DNA of 26,403 nucleotides from JANQJA01 sp040880285 (GTDB taxonomy: Bacteria; Pseudomonadota; Gammaproteobacteria; Pseudomonadales; Azotimanducaceae): positions 1-26,403 of the forward strand of contig JBBDIT010000039.1 in NCBI GenBank assembly GCA_040880285.1. Direction: 5' to 3'. The notes beneath the pieces are model-generated. The model was not told the DNA's origin. It did not search any database and saw only the letters and a program-made list of their open reading frames with translations. The translations under genes and the position numbers were made by a program. This document shows, one piece after another, positions 7,863 through 17,019 of the stretch; position 1 is the first letter of the stretch, and each line of letters begins with the position of its first letter.

Positions 7863-8905
7863 CGGCGCATGACTCCATCGAGAATGATCAGGATTCACAG
7901 CCAGAGCAAGTCAGCGCTGTTTCCAAACTGTTGATCGAAGCGCGAGAGGCGAAGGGCCTTAGCCAAAAGGAAGTAGCAGAACAGCTGTACCTGACGGTTA
8001 CCTTCATACGCTACATCGACGAGGGTGCTTTCGACAAGATCCCGAAACCGGCCTTCATTAAGGGCTACCTACGCTCGTATGCCCGCGTTGTGGAATTGGA
8101 TGGCGATGCAGTGATTGAAGCCTACAATCAAGAACAGAGTGTTGTACCCCAGGCACCGCAAATAGGCAATCTGGCTGGTGAATCCATTGGTACTGGCAGT
8201 ATTACGGGACCCGTGGCACAAACCGGTGTTGTTGGATTGATTGTGATTGTTATCGTTGTGGCGCTGGTCTGGTGGTTAGGTGCAGGCGACGCGCCGCCAC
8301 CGGTCGTCAAGCAGCCGGGTATTGTTGCAGCGCCGGCAGGGACAATCGCATCAGGTGCAACCGGGGAAGACGAGGATCACGAGGACCAAGACGTGCACGA
8401 AGGAGACCAGGCCCCTGGGGTCGATCCTACTGCTATCGATGTGACGCCGTTGCCCTATAGAGATGCTTCTATTGTGAGTGGTGAAGCCCGGTTGACCCCT
8501 GAAGCAGCCGCAATATCCGCGGCACCGGAAGTAGAGTCCGTACCGTCAGCTGCCAGCGAGGAAGAACAGACGATTACCGAGGTCAGGCTGGATCCTGGCG
8601 TTGAAATCGACCGGGTTAGGGATGGGCAGACCCAGTACATAACGGTTTACGGTGGTGGCGATGGGGAAATGGAATTCGTGTTCAGCAACGAATGTTGGGT
8701 ACAGATTAAAGATGCAGGGAACAACATAATTTACCGTGACCTCAATCGTGGTGGTGATGTAATGACGGTCTACGGCAACGCGCCTTTTGAAGTGTTGCTG
8801 GGGAAAGCATCAGTGGTCCAGATGACCTATCAAGGGAACCCCATCGAACTTGCACGTCTGATGACCAGCGACCAAACTGCCATTGTTCGAACTGCCCGAC
8901 TGTAA
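7859..8905 (+). CDS. rodZ: Cytoskeletal protein RodZ
   Basis: This 348-residue single-pass inner-membrane protein links MreB filaments to the cell-wall elongation machinery. An N-terminal Xre-like helix-turn-helix domain spans about residues 20-90 (LLIEAREAKGLSQKEVAEQL). A hydrophobic segment at about 122-141 (GVVGLIVIVIVVALVWWLG) crosses the membrane. A long Pro/Ala/Asp/Glu-rich periplasmic linker leads to a C-terminal beta-rich RodZ domain (about 270-348, starting EFVFSNECWVQIKD). The ATG at 7859 overlaps the pilW stop. E. coli RodZ is 337 residues. Position between pilW and ispG matches other gammaproteobacteria. Confidence 0.92.
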   Translation: MTAHDSIENDQDSQPEQVSAVSKLLIEAREAKGLSQKEVAEQLYLTVTFIRYIDEGAFDKIPKPAFIKGYLRSYARVVELDGDAVIEAYNQEQSVVPQAPQIGNLAGESIGTGSITGPVAQTGVVGLIVIVIVVALVWWLGAGDAPPPVVKQPGIVAAPAGTIASGATGEDEDHEDQDVHEGDQAPGVDPTAIDVTPLPYRDASIVSGEARLTPEAAAISAAPEVESVPSAASEEEQTITEVRLDPGVEIDRVRDGQTQYITVYGGGDGEMEFVFSNECWVQIKDAGNNIIYRDLNRGGDVMTVYGNAPFEVLLGKASVVQMTYQGNPIELARLMTSDQTAIVRTARL

Positions 8906-8922
8906 TCGGGCCTGAGGCAAGT

Positions 8923-10038
8923 ATGAAGCAGGAATCTCCAATAAAACGCAGGCTCTCCCGCCAGATTATGGTGGGAAATGTACCCGTCGGCGGCGATGCC
9001 CCGATTGCAGTACAGAGCATGACGAATACACAGACCACTGACGTCGCTGCGACCGTGGGCCAGATCAGGCGCCTTGAGGATGTAGGCGCAGACATCGTGC
9101 GTGTTTCTGTGCCCTCAATGGAGGCGGCCGAGGCGTTTGGTGCGATCAGGAAGCAAGTGCGCGTACCGCTTGTTGCCGATATTCATTTTGACTATCGAAT
9201 TGCGCTACGAGTTGCCGAATTGGGCGTCGACTGCCTGCGTATTAATCCGGGCAATATCGGTAATGCACAACGGGTCAAAGCAGTTGTGGGGACCGCGAAA
9301 GACCACAACATCCCCATCAGGATCGGGGTCAACGCCGGTTCACTTGGCAAGGATTTGTTGCGCAAGTACAAGGAACCCAACGCGACAGCGATGGTGGAGT
9401 CGGCGCTTCGTAACATTGACCTGTTGAACAAGGAAAATTTCGAAGATTTCAAACTCAGTATGAAGTCGTCCGACGTATTTATGGCCGTTGAGGCTTATCG
9501 GTCCATCGCAAGCCAGATTGACCAGCCGCTGCATCTCGGCATTACCGAGGCAGGCGGCTTGCGCTCAGGCACGGTGAAATCTGCTGTGGGCCTGGGCCTG
9601 TTACTGATGGATGGCATTGGTGACACGATACGGATTTCGCTGGCTGCCGACCCGGTCGAGGAAGTCAAGGTGGGATTTGACCTCCTGAAAAGCCTGCACC
9701 TGCGTAGCAAGGGAATTAATTTTGTTGCCTGTCCAAGCTGCTCACGCCAGAATTTTGATGTCATCAGTACCGTCAATGAGCTTGAGCGGCGGGTTGAAGA
9801 CATCACGACACCGCTTGATGTTGCAATCATTGGCTGTATTGTCAATGGCCCAGGTGAGGCGAAAGAGGCGGAAGTCGGGCTTACCGGGGCATCACCCAGC
9901 AATCTTGTTTACATCGAAGGCAAGCCGGATCACAAGATCAAGAACGAAGGGCTACTCGATGAACTTGAAGCCATGATCAGGCGAAAGGTTGCCGAGAAAG
10001 AAGCCGAACTGGAAAAACTGATCGTAAAGACCTCCTGA
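8923..10038 (+). CDS. ispG: 4-hydroxy-3-methylbut-2-enyl diphosphate synthase (flavodoxin)
   Basis: This 371-residue [4Fe-4S] enzyme (GcpE) converts MEcPP to HMBPP in the methylerythritol phosphate route to isoprenoids. The TIM-barrel N-terminal part begins with the conserved VGGDAPIAVQSMTNT. The cluster ligands Cys270, Cys273 (ACPSCSRQNFD), Cys305 and Glu312 (GCIVNGPGEAKEAEVG) fall where they do in E. coli IspG (372 aa). GAGG at 8914-8917 precedes the ATG. It depends on the Fe-S machinery encoded just upstream. Confidence 0.97.
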   Translation: MKQESPIKRRLSRQIMVGNVPVGGDAPIAVQSMTNTQTTDVAATVGQIRRLEDVGADIVRVSVPSMEAAEAFGAIRKQVRVPLVADIHFDYRIALRVAELGVDCLRINPGNIGNAQRVKAVVGTAKDHNIPIRIGVNAGSLGKDLLRKYKEPNATAMVESALRNIDLLNKENFEDFKLSMKSSDVFMAVEAYRSIASQIDQPLHLGITEAGGLRSGTVKSAVGLGLLLMDGIGDTIRISLAADPVEEVKVGFDLLKSLHLRSKGINFVACPSCSRQNFDVISTVNELERRVEDITTPLDVAIIGCIVNGPGEAKEAEVGLTGASPSNLVYIEGKPDHKIKNEGLLDELEAMIRRKVAEKEAELEKLIVKTS

Positions 10039-10048
10039 GAATCAACTG

Positions 10049-11314
10049 GTGAAAATTCAAGCTGTACGCGGCATGCAGGATCTGTTGCCGGAAAAACAAG
10101 AGATATTTCGATTTATCTCGGAAACGGCGCGGGATGTGCTCGATCAATATGGTTATCGTGAGATCGGGCTGCCGGTCCTGGAATCGACAGACCTGTTCCA
10201 GCGATTGGTGGGTGAGGCCACCGACATCGTCGAAAAAGAAATGTATACCTTTGAGGATCGCAACGGGGACAGCTTGACCCTCAGGCCGGAAGGAACCGCT
10301 GGTTGCGTGAGGGCAGCGCAACAACATGGACTGACGTTCAACCAGGTGCAGCGCCTTTGGTATATGGGTCCGATGTTTCGCCATGAACGTCCGCAAAAGG
10401 GACGCTACCGCCAGTTTGAACAGATCGGCGCAGAGTGTTTTGGCATGCCGGGGCCGGATGTCGACGCGGAACTGTTGTTTATATTGTCGAGAATCTGGAA
10501 GGCCCTGGGGGTTGAAAAAGATGTACAGCTCGAATTGAACTCGCTGGGCAGCAATGAATCCCGGGCTGCATTCCGTGATGCGCTGGTTTCTTATCTTGGC
10601 AATTATAAGAGCGACCTCGATGAGGATAGCATTCGCCGAATGGATACGAATCCGCTGCGGATTCTGGATAGCAAGAACGAACGGACACAGGCGATATTGG
10701 CAGACGCACCCAAATTGAACGAATTTCTGGATGAAGCATCGAAACTTCACTTTGATGAATTGCGGCGGTCCCTTGATACCCTGCAGCTACCTTACAAGGT
10801 GAATCCGAACATCGTGAGGGGCCTCGACTATTATAATCGTACTGTATTCGAGTGGATTACCGACACACTGGGAGCGCAGGGTACCGTTTGTGGTGGCGGC
10901 CGTTTCGATGGCCTGATGGAGATGATCGGCGGCAAATCGACGCCTGCAATCGGGTTTGCCATGGGGCTGGACCGACTAGCGCTGATGCTTGAACCGGCAT
11001 TCAACCACCAGCATGAGGCGGATATTTTTGTCGCTTCGTTCGGTAATAATACTCGCGATTATGCGCTCATGCTGGGTGAGCAGATAAGGGATTCAATGCC
11101 CGGGGTTCGGGTCACGGTGCATTGTGGTGATGGCAAGCTCAAGAGCCAGATGAAAAAAGCGGATTCGGCCGGTGCCGAGGTTGCCCTTATCATTGGTGAA
11201 GACGAGATGGCCAGGGGCGAGATTTCGATAAAGCATCTTCGAAAGGACGGCCAGCAAGTCAGTGTGAACAGTACAGAATTGAACGATTATTTGAAAAAGG
11301 TCTTTGAGGAGTAG
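10049..11314 (+). CDS. hisS: Histidine--tRNA ligase
   Basis: This 421-residue class II aminoacyl-tRNA synthetase charges tRNA-His. Motif 2 appears as MFRHERPQKGRYRQFEQ, preceded by TLRPEGTAG. The histidine-binding loops are RGLDYYNRTVFEW and the segment around GGGRFDGL, and motif 3 is GFAMGLDRLALM. The C-terminal anticodon-binding domain starts near residue 325. The start is the GTG at 10049 (MKIQAVRGMQDLLP). It lies 10 bases after ispG and is followed two bases later by yfgM. Confidence 0.97.
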   Translation: MKIQAVRGMQDLLPEKQEIFRFISETARDVLDQYGYREIGLPVLESTDLFQRLVGEATDIVEKEMYTFEDRNGDSLTLRPEGTAGCVRAAQQHGLTFNQVQRLWYMGPMFRHERPQKGRYRQFEQIGAECFGMPGPDVDAELLFILSRIWKALGVEKDVQLELNSLGSNESRAAFRDALVSYLGNYKSDLDEDSIRRMDTNPLRILDSKNERTQAILADAPKLNEFLDEASKLHFDELRRSLDTLQLPYKVNPNIVRGLDYYNRTVFEWITDTLGAQGTVCGGGRFDGLMEMIGGKSTPAIGFAMGLDRLALMLEPAFNHQHEADIFVASFGNNTRDYALMLGEQIRDSMPGVRVTVHCGDGKLKSQMKKADSAGAEVALIIGEDEMARGEISIKHLRKDGQQVSVNSTELNDYLKKVFEE

Positions 11315-11316
11315 AA

Positions 11317-12033
11317 GTGGCCGAAACTGATGAAGAACAAATCGAAGCCATAAAAAAATGGTGGGACGAAAACGGCAAGTCGATATTGATCGGTATCGTG
11401 TTGGCGCTGGGCGGCGTGTTTGGTTACCAGGCGTGGGACAATCATGTCCGGCAGACTGGCGAGGCGGCATCAGCACTGCACGAAGATATGCTGGCTGCAA
11501 TGGCAATGGATGATCCTTTCGGCACGCTGGATGAAGAACGGCTTGCCACCGCGCGATTCATCGCGGGCCAGTTAAAAGAAACGTATACCGATTCGGTGTA
11601 TGCGAACTTTGCAGCGATGTTTTTAGCAAAACTTGCGATGGTTGACGGTGACTACGAGGCGGCTGACAAGGAGCTTTCGTGGGTGCTTGAAAATGGCGTT
11701 GACGACTCGTTGAGCGTGATCGTCAAGACACGTCTGGCACAAGTTAAGCTTGAACGGGGTGAGCATGAAGAAGCCTTGCGGGTGCTGTCAAACGTAAGGC
11801 CGGGGGAACACAGACCCACGTTTGAAGAAGTGAAGGGTGATATCTACCTTGCCATGGGCAATTCAGTCCAGGCACGGGAATCCTATCAATTGGCGCTCAA
11901 CTCCTTGCCGCAGGGAGAAACCCGGCCGATGTTGCGAATGAAACTCGATGACCTTGTGGTTCCGAGCGATCCGGTAATCATCGATACGCCTGTCGCATCC
12001 ACCGAATCCGAATCCGGGTCAGAGGGGCAATAA
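11317..12033 (+). CDS. yfgM: YfgM family Sec-translocon ancillary / TPR membrane protein
   Basis: This 238-residue protein has a short cytoplasmic N-terminus, one membrane segment (about residues 22-40, SILIGIVLALGGVFGYQAW) and a periplasmic TPR-like domain. In E. coli, YfgM (206 aa) binds SecYEG with PpiD and helps pass clients to periplasmic chaperones; the same role is inferred here. The opening EEQIEAIKKWWDENGK matches the family. The start is a GTG at 11317, with GAGGAG at 11306-11311 in the hisS end. It overlaps bamB by one base (TAATG), so coupling is likely. The C-terminal Ser/Glu tail is longer than in E. coli. Confidence 0.87.
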   Translation: MAETDEEQIEAIKKWWDENGKSILIGIVLALGGVFGYQAWDNHVRQTGEAASALHEDMLAAMAMDDPFGTLDEERLATARFIAGQLKETYTDSVYANFAAMFLAKLAMVDGDYEAADKELSWVLENGVDDSLSVIVKTRLAQVKLERGEHEEALRVLSNVRPGEHRPTFEEVKGDIYLAMGNSVQARESYQLALNSLPQGETRPMLRMKLDDLVVPSDPVIIDTPVASTESESGSEGQ

Positions 12034-13223
12034 TGCGAATCGTTTTTATGCTGGCGGTTTTCGCCACGCTGGTCTCTGGTTGTAGTTGGTTCGGCGGTGA
12101 TGATGATGAGGTCCGGCCGGCAGAACTCACCCGAATCGATGCGGAAGTGCAACTGCATAAAGTCTGGGACCGGAAATTGGGGCCTGGCGCCAATGATCGC
12201 GCCAGCCAGTTGATACCAGCAATTGCTGGCTCAAGAGTCTTTGCCGCCAGTGCTTCCGGCAAGATCATGGCGATGGAAGTCGATTCTGGCAGGGTAATCT
12301 GGGAAAAACACCTGAGGGATTTCTATCCTGACGAAGACCGGGCGACTGCGTTTGGTAAAAAATCAGACCTGATCACAGGTGGTGTCGGTGCTGGAGGTGA
12401 CCTGTTGGTGGTCGGGTCATTTGCCGGTGAAATCGTTGCGATGAATCAGAGTGACGGCAGTCTGGTCTTTCGTGCCCGAACGACCAGCGAAGTGCTGGCG
12501 CCGCCACAAGTTGACAGGGATATCGTGATTGCACAATCCATCGATGGCAAGGTCGCCGCTTTTGATGCCCTGGATGGGACACGCCGTTGGATCTATTCTA
12601 CCTCTGTCCCCAGTTTGACCCTCCGCGGAACTTCAACACCAATACTTGAAAGTGACGTTGTCATCGTCGGATTTTCCAATGGGCGTATTGCAGTACTGGA
12701 TCGAAAAAGAGGGCTCGCTGGTATTGATCGGCGGGTCGCGGCGTCGCAGGGTAAATCAGATCTCGAACGACTGGTGGACATCGATGGCCGTATGGTGTTG
12801 ATTCCACCCAACCTTTACGTCGCCAGCTACCAGGGCAACCTGGCTTCTATTGATCTGACCAGCGGTAACGAGAACTGGAACCTGCCTGCCTCTTCGACTG
12901 TCGGTCTCGGCGAGGGCTTTGGCAACATTTATCTTGCCCACGCCGACGGCAAACTCTCAGCGATCAATCCGCAACGAGGCAGCCTCGTCTGGGAGATCGA
13001 CGGCCTCAAACACCGGCAATTGACCACCCCGGTTACGATCCGCAGTTATATTGCAGTGGGCGATTTCGAAGGCTATGTCCATCTGATTGCGCAATCCGAC
13101 GGACGATTCGTGGGTCGTGAACGCGTGGCACGCGATGCCCTCAGGGCTCCGTTTGTAATCGACGGCAGCCGTCTGTATGTGCAATCGAGTGACGGCCGGC
13201 TCGCAACTTACGAACTTCGATAG
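12033..13223 (+). CDS. bamB: Outer membrane protein assembly factor BamB
   Basis: This 396-residue lipoprotein belongs to the BAM complex that inserts beta-barrel proteins into the outer membrane. The signal peptide ends at the lipobox VSGC with Cys17. The remainder is a PQQ-type beta-propeller, with repeats such as GKIMAMEVDSGRVIWEK, GEIVAMNQSDGSLVFRA and GKVAAFDALDGTRRWIY. Length matches E. coli BamB (392 aa). The ATG shares its A with the yfgM stop. The hisS-yfgM-bamB-der order is strongly conserved in gammaproteobacteria. Confidence 0.95.
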   Translation: MRIVFMLAVFATLVSGCSWFGGDDDEVRPAELTRIDAEVQLHKVWDRKLGPGANDRASQLIPAIAGSRVFAASASGKIMAMEVDSGRVIWEKHLRDFYPDEDRATAFGKKSDLITGGVGAGGDLLVVGSFAGEIVAMNQSDGSLVFRARTTSEVLAPPQVDRDIVIAQSIDGKVAAFDALDGTRRWIYSTSVPSLTLRGTSTPILESDVVIVGFSNGRIAVLDRKRGLAGIDRRVAASQGKSDLERLVDIDGRMVLIPPNLYVASYQGNLASIDLTSGNENWNLPASSTVGLGEGFGNIYLAHADGKLSAINPQRGSLVWEIDGLKHRQLTTPVTIRSYIAVGDFEGYVHLIAQSDGRFVGRERVARDALRAPFVIDGSRLYVQSSDGRLATYELR

Positions 13224-13231
13224 CACAAAAC

Positions 13232-14650
13232 ATGCTTCCCGTCATCGCACTGGTAGGTCGACCGAACGTCGGCAAATCCACGCTCTTTAATCGGTTGACC
13301 CATACCCGCGATGCGATCGTGGCCGAGTTTGCAGGTTTAACCCGGGATCGCCAGTATGGCAAGGGCGCGCTGGGTGATTTTAACTATATCGTCGTCGATA
13401 CAGGTGGCTTGTCTGGCGCCGATGACGGTATCGACGGTCCCATGGCGATGCAAGCCAGGGCCGCAATCGATGAGGCAGACCTGGTGCTGTTTTTGGTCGA
13501 CGCACGGGCCGGGCGTACGGCTGCAGATGAAGCCATTGCGCAATCCCTGAGGCGTGGTGGTAAACCGACGCTGGTGGTGGCCAACAAGATCGACGGCCAG
13601 AATCCTGATTATGTGGCAGGTGAATTTGCTACCCTGGGGCTGGGTGAGCCAGTCATGGTTTCAGCGTCTCACGGGACGGGCGTCGCGCAACTGGTCAACG
13701 AGGTTCTTGGCAGCCATGAGGTGATAATAAGTGCCCTGGTGGAGACACAAGAAACCGTCGTTGACCCGGGTATCAAAATCGCCGTGGTCGGGCGTCCCAA
13801 TGTTGGTAAGTCCACGCTGGTTAACCGTTTACTGGGTGAGGACCGGGTCGTTGTCTTCGATGAAGCAGGAACCACCCGTGACAGTATCTACGTACCTTAT
13901 GAGCGTGATGGAAAGCGCTACACGCTGATTGACACGGCCGGTGTACGAAGGCGCGGTCGCGTCAGCGAGAAAGTGGAAAAGTTCTCGATCGTAAAGACCC
14001 TGGCAGCCATCGAGGATGCCAATGTCGTCGTGCTGCTTGTTGATGCGCGGGACGGCATTGTGGAGCAGGACCTACACCTGCTTGGCCATGTCATCGAGGC
14101 GGGACGGGCATTGGTCATTGCGGTAAATAAGTGGGATGGTACGGATCTCGATCAGAAAAACCAGGTAAAACGGGAAATTGAACGTCGCCTGACGTTTCTT
14201 GATTTCGCGAGTGTTCACTACATATCTGCATTGCATGGCTCTGGCGTTGGCAACCTGTACAAATCTGTACATAGTGCCTACGAGGCTGCAACTCGTGAGC
14301 TCAAGACTAACCGTTTAAATGAGATCTTGCAGATGGCAGTGGAGGAACACCAACCACCCATGGTGCGGGGGCACCGCATCAAGCTGCGATATGCTCATGT
14401 AGGTGGTCATAATCCACCGGTCATTGTAATCCATGGCAACCAGACCGAATCAGTCCCGGCGACTTATAAGCGTTACCTTGAAAACCGATTCCGTGCCGCG
14501 CTAAAACTTGAAGGAACACCCATACGATTGCAGTTCAAGACTTCTGACAATCCTTTCAAGGGGCGAAGGAACGAATTGACTGATCGACAGGTTAGTCGCA
14601 AGCGTCGATTGATGAGTCACGTCAAGAAGAACGACAAGAAGAAGCGTTAG
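13232..14650 (+). CDS. der: Ribosome biogenesis GTPase Der (EngA)
   Basis: This 472-residue GTPase with two tandem G domains is essential for 50S ribosome maturation. Identical P-loops GRPNVGKST occur at residues 9-17 and 187-195. The G3/G4 motifs are DTGG and NKID in domain 1, and DTAG and NKWD in domain 2. A KH-like domain follows from about residue 355, and the protein ends in a basic tail (KKNDKKKR). E. coli Der has 490 residues. It starts eight bases after bamB and its stop overlaps the convergent M23 gene by four bases. Confidence 0.97.
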   Translation: MLPVIALVGRPNVGKSTLFNRLTHTRDAIVAEFAGLTRDRQYGKGALGDFNYIVVDTGGLSGADDGIDGPMAMQARAAIDEADLVLFLVDARAGRTAADEAIAQSLRRGGKPTLVVANKIDGQNPDYVAGEFATLGLGEPVMVSASHGTGVAQLVNEVLGSHEVIISALVETQETVVDPGIKIAVVGRPNVGKSTLVNRLLGEDRVVVFDEAGTTRDSIYVPYERDGKRYTLIDTAGVRRRGRVSEKVEKFSIVKTLAAIEDANVVVLLVDARDGIVEQDLHLLGHVIEAGRALVIAVNKWDGTDLDQKNQVKREIERRLTFLDFASVHYISALHGSGVGNLYKSVHSAYEAATRELKTNRLNEILQMAVEEHQPPMVRGHRIKLRYAHVGGHNPPVIVIHGNQTESVPATYKRYLENRFRAALKLEGTPIRLQFKTSDNPFKGRRNELTDRQVSRKRRLMSHVKKNDKKKR

Positions 14651-15453
14651 TCTGTTGCGGTCTCCAGAAACAGATTGGGATCAACCCTGGCATTGTTCAG
14701 GCTTACGCTCCAGTGCAGGTGCGGGCCAGTAACACGGCCGGTCATGCCAATCGCACCAAGCCTGTCCCCGGTTTCAACCGCATCGCCGCTTTCCACATCG
14801 ATCCTGCTCATGTGACAGTACATTGAGATTAAACCCCGGCCGTGGTCGATCAGCACGGTGTTGCCGTTAAAGAAGTAATTTCCCGTCGCCGCAACCTTGC
14901 CGGGAGCCGGTGCGATGATGTTATCGCCCATAGGGGCGGCGATATCGAGCCCGCTGTGCGGGCTTCTTGCCTGGTCGTTCAAAAATCGCCTCAGGCCGAA
15001 CGGGCTCGAGATCGGGCCGGTTGCCGGTAACCGGAAAGTGGTGACCGGTTCCAATGGATTGAAACTGTGGAAGATTGCGTTCATTTCATCCCGCTCCCGA
15101 ATGATCCGATCCATATCTTCTGCATACGGATTGACCTTTCGATCATCGGTGATGGTGAGTCTCTGTTCCGCATAGGCTTTCTCTTCTACCGTAAATGCGA
15201 TGGGCTCATCGTCCACCAGCAACTGGTGGCGGCCGGGTCTGGTAGACAGGGGAATGCCGACAACCGCATAGCGGCCGCCGTTCTCATTCAGGATCATGAC
15301 ACGGCGGCCAAGAAACCGGGCTTCAACCGCGGTGTCAGCCACGGTAACGATCGCGATGCCGCCTGGCACCGGTTCGTGGCGGGGCAAGGCCTGGACTTGC
15401 AGGCTGAAGAGTAAACCCAGTAGTAGTAGCCGTCTTGAGTTTTGTCCGATCAT
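14647..15453 (-). CDS. M23 family metallo-endopeptidase (LytM domain), exported
   Basis: This 268-residue protein is a probable periplasmic peptidoglycan endopeptidase. The N-terminal hydrophobic stretch (about residues 8-22) looks like a signal peptide. The C-terminal LytM domain carries the zinc residues His166 and Asp170 (HSGLD) and His245/His247 (GPHLHW), plus MYCHMS. These are the complete M23 catalytic residues, so it is not a degenerate activator such as EnvC. A TTG seven codons upstream (15474) is in frame, but the ATG at 15453 with AGG nearby is preferred. It starts 32 bases after xseA, so the two are probably cotranscribed. The specific substrate is unknown. Confidence 0.85.
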   Translation of the reverse strand: MIGQNSRRLLLLGLLFSLQVQALPRHEPVPGGIAIVTVADTAVEARFLGRRVMILNENGGRYAVVGIPLSTRPGRHQLLVDDEPIAFTVEEKAYAEQRLTITDDRKVNPYAEDMDRIIRERDEMNAIFHSFNPLEPVTTFRLPATGPISSPFGLRRFLNDQARSPHSGLDIAAPMGDNIIAPAPGKVAATGNYFFNGNTVLIDHGRGLISMYCHMSRIDVESGDAVETGDRLGAIGMTGRVTGPHLHWSVSLNNARVDPNLFLETATD

Positions 15454-15485
15454 GTTACCTGGGTCTCTGTTCAAATTTTAGACAA

Positions 15486-16919
15486 TTAACGTTTGCGTGG
15501 CCCACGTCTGGCCCTGGGTCCGGTCCCGTCGCCAGTGACATTGGCAGTAATCTCGCCGTGTTTGAGCCTTGCGATGATTTCGTCACCCGGCGCGACTTCA
15601 CGCGCATCCCGAAGGACTTTACCTTGCTTCAGTACAATTGCGTAGCCGCGATCAAGGACTGCAGTCGGGCTGTAGGCAGCCAGGTTTTGCTCGATGGCGG
15701 CCAGATGGCGCAGCCTGGTTTTGAGATCATGATCCATGATCGACTTGAGGCGCCCGGTTGCATGCCGGAGTTGTACCTGTGCCTGCCGAACCTGTCCGCC
15801 CGGACTCGTGAGGCGAGAGTCAGCAAGGCGCAGCCTGGCTTGATTGCGTTCCAGTCCCTGATTCGCTGCACGCACCAGTCTTGCTTTCGAGTCTTCGATA
15901 CGAAATCCGGAAACAAAGCGGCTAAACGTCCGCCGCAATCGAATCTCCAGCTCATCGAGTCGTTGGTGGAGATCTGTCAATCGCGTGCCCGGGTGGCGCA
16001 GGCGCCGGGATACGTGTCCGAGTTGATTGGTATCGAGCCGAATGTGAGAGGTTATGGTATGGGTAAATGTGCGAGCAAGACGCTCAAATGTCTGCAGCCA
16101 TTCTGCCTGATCCGGGCTCACGGCTTCCGCCGCCGCCGATGGCGTGGGCGCACGTAAGTCAGCGACGAAATCTGCGATGGTGACGTCAGTTTCGTGACCG
16201 ACACCACAAACCACCGGAATTTTCGAGGCATAGATTGCCCGTGCCACGGGTTCGGTATTGAACGACCACAGGTCTTCAAGCGAGCCGCCGCCACGGGTCA
16301 GCAGTAGGACGTCCATGGGATTTTTTTCATATCGATTGGCGAGTTCGATCGCGGCCACGATTTGAGTCACCGACTCCTCACCCTGCACAGCGACCGGTAG
16401 AACGGTAACCGGGATTGCGGGAAAGCGGCGTTCCAGCACATGCAGGACATCCCGGATAGCCGCGCCTGTGGGTGAAGTAATGACGCCGATATGCCGGGGC
16501 AGGGCAGGAACGGGTAGCTTTTGATCTGGTGAGAACAGGCCCTCGGCGTCGAGGCTCGTTTTGAGCTTTTCAAATGCGAGCCGCAAGGCACCATCACCAG
16601 CCTCTTCCATGTGCTCGGCGATCAATTGGAACTCACCCCTTCCCTCGTACAGGCTGATACGACCACGCACGATTACCTGCAGACCGTTTTTCGGGGTAAA
16701 TCGAATGAGCCGATTGCGATTGACGAACATCGCACAGCGAAGTTGCGCCTTCTCGTCTTTCAAGGTCAGGTACCAGTGGCCGGACGAGGGCCGGGTGAAG
16801 TTGGAGATTTCACCTTCGACGAACACCATGGGAAACTCCCCTTCAAGGAGCCTGCGAGCCGTCCGATTGATATCGGTGACTGAAAAAATTTCGCGGTTGG
16901 AGATCGGGTTGTGGGCCAT
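15486..16919 (-). CDS. xseA: Exodeoxyribonuclease VII large subunit
   Basis: This 477-residue protein is the large subunit of exonuclease VII, which degrades single-stranded DNA into oligonucleotides together with XseB (not in this window). An OB-fold domain covers about residues 1-105 (VEGEISNFTRPSSGHWYLTLKD). The catalytic domain includes GVITSPTGAAIRD (145-157), TRGGGSLEDLWSF (208-220) and CGVGHETDVTIADFVAD (238-254). A long coiled-coil-rich, Arg/Leu-rich region follows, and the tail is very basic (RARRGPRKR). The ATG at 16919 is divergent from guaA across a 100-base gap. Confidence 0.95.
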   Translation of the reverse strand: MAHNPISNREIFSVTDINRTARRLLEGEFPMVFVEGEISNFTRPSSGHWYLTLKDEKAQLRCAMFVNRNRLIRFTPKNGLQVIVRGRISLYEGRGEFQLIAEHMEEAGDGALRLAFEKLKTSLDAEGLFSPDQKLPVPALPRHIGVITSPTGAAIRDVLHVLERRFPAIPVTVLPVAVQGEESVTQIVAAIELANRYEKNPMDVLLLTRGGGSLEDLWSFNTEPVARAIYASKIPVVCGVGHETDVTIADFVADLRAPTPSAAAEAVSPDQAEWLQTFERLARTFTHTITSHIRLDTNQLGHVSRRLRHPGTRLTDLHQRLDELEIRLRRTFSRFVSGFRIEDSKARLVRAANQGLERNQARLRLADSRLTSPGGQVRQAQVQLRHATGRLKSIMDHDLKTRLRHLAAIEQNLAAYSPTAVLDRGYAIVLKQGKVLRDAREVAPGDEIIARLKHGEITANVTGDGTGPRARRGPRKR

Positions 16920-16986
16920 CTGGGAATTTTTGCCGATTTCGGTCCATTTATTGGGTCAATTGATGATACCTGATCAAACGGATGTG

Positions 16987-16992
16987 TATAAT
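16987..16992 (+). promoter_or_regulatory. -10 element of the guaA promoter
   Basis: A perfect TATAAT lies 28 bases before the guaA ATG in the 100-base xseA-guaA intergenic space. The -35 region is poor; TTGATG at 16960-16965 is 21 bases upstream, which is too far. The predicted leader is only about 20 bases. Confidence 0.5.
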
Positions 16993-17019
16993 GCGACTCT
17001 TTGGAGCTTGCCGCACTTT

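Noticed and set aside
14251..14272. Two TGTACA palindromes close together in der
   Set aside because: They lie inside a conserved coding segment and fit the codons; no regulatory reason to keep them.
15435..16157. 240-codon plus-strand open frame opposite xseA
   Set aside because: It is antisense to xseA and has no family signature.
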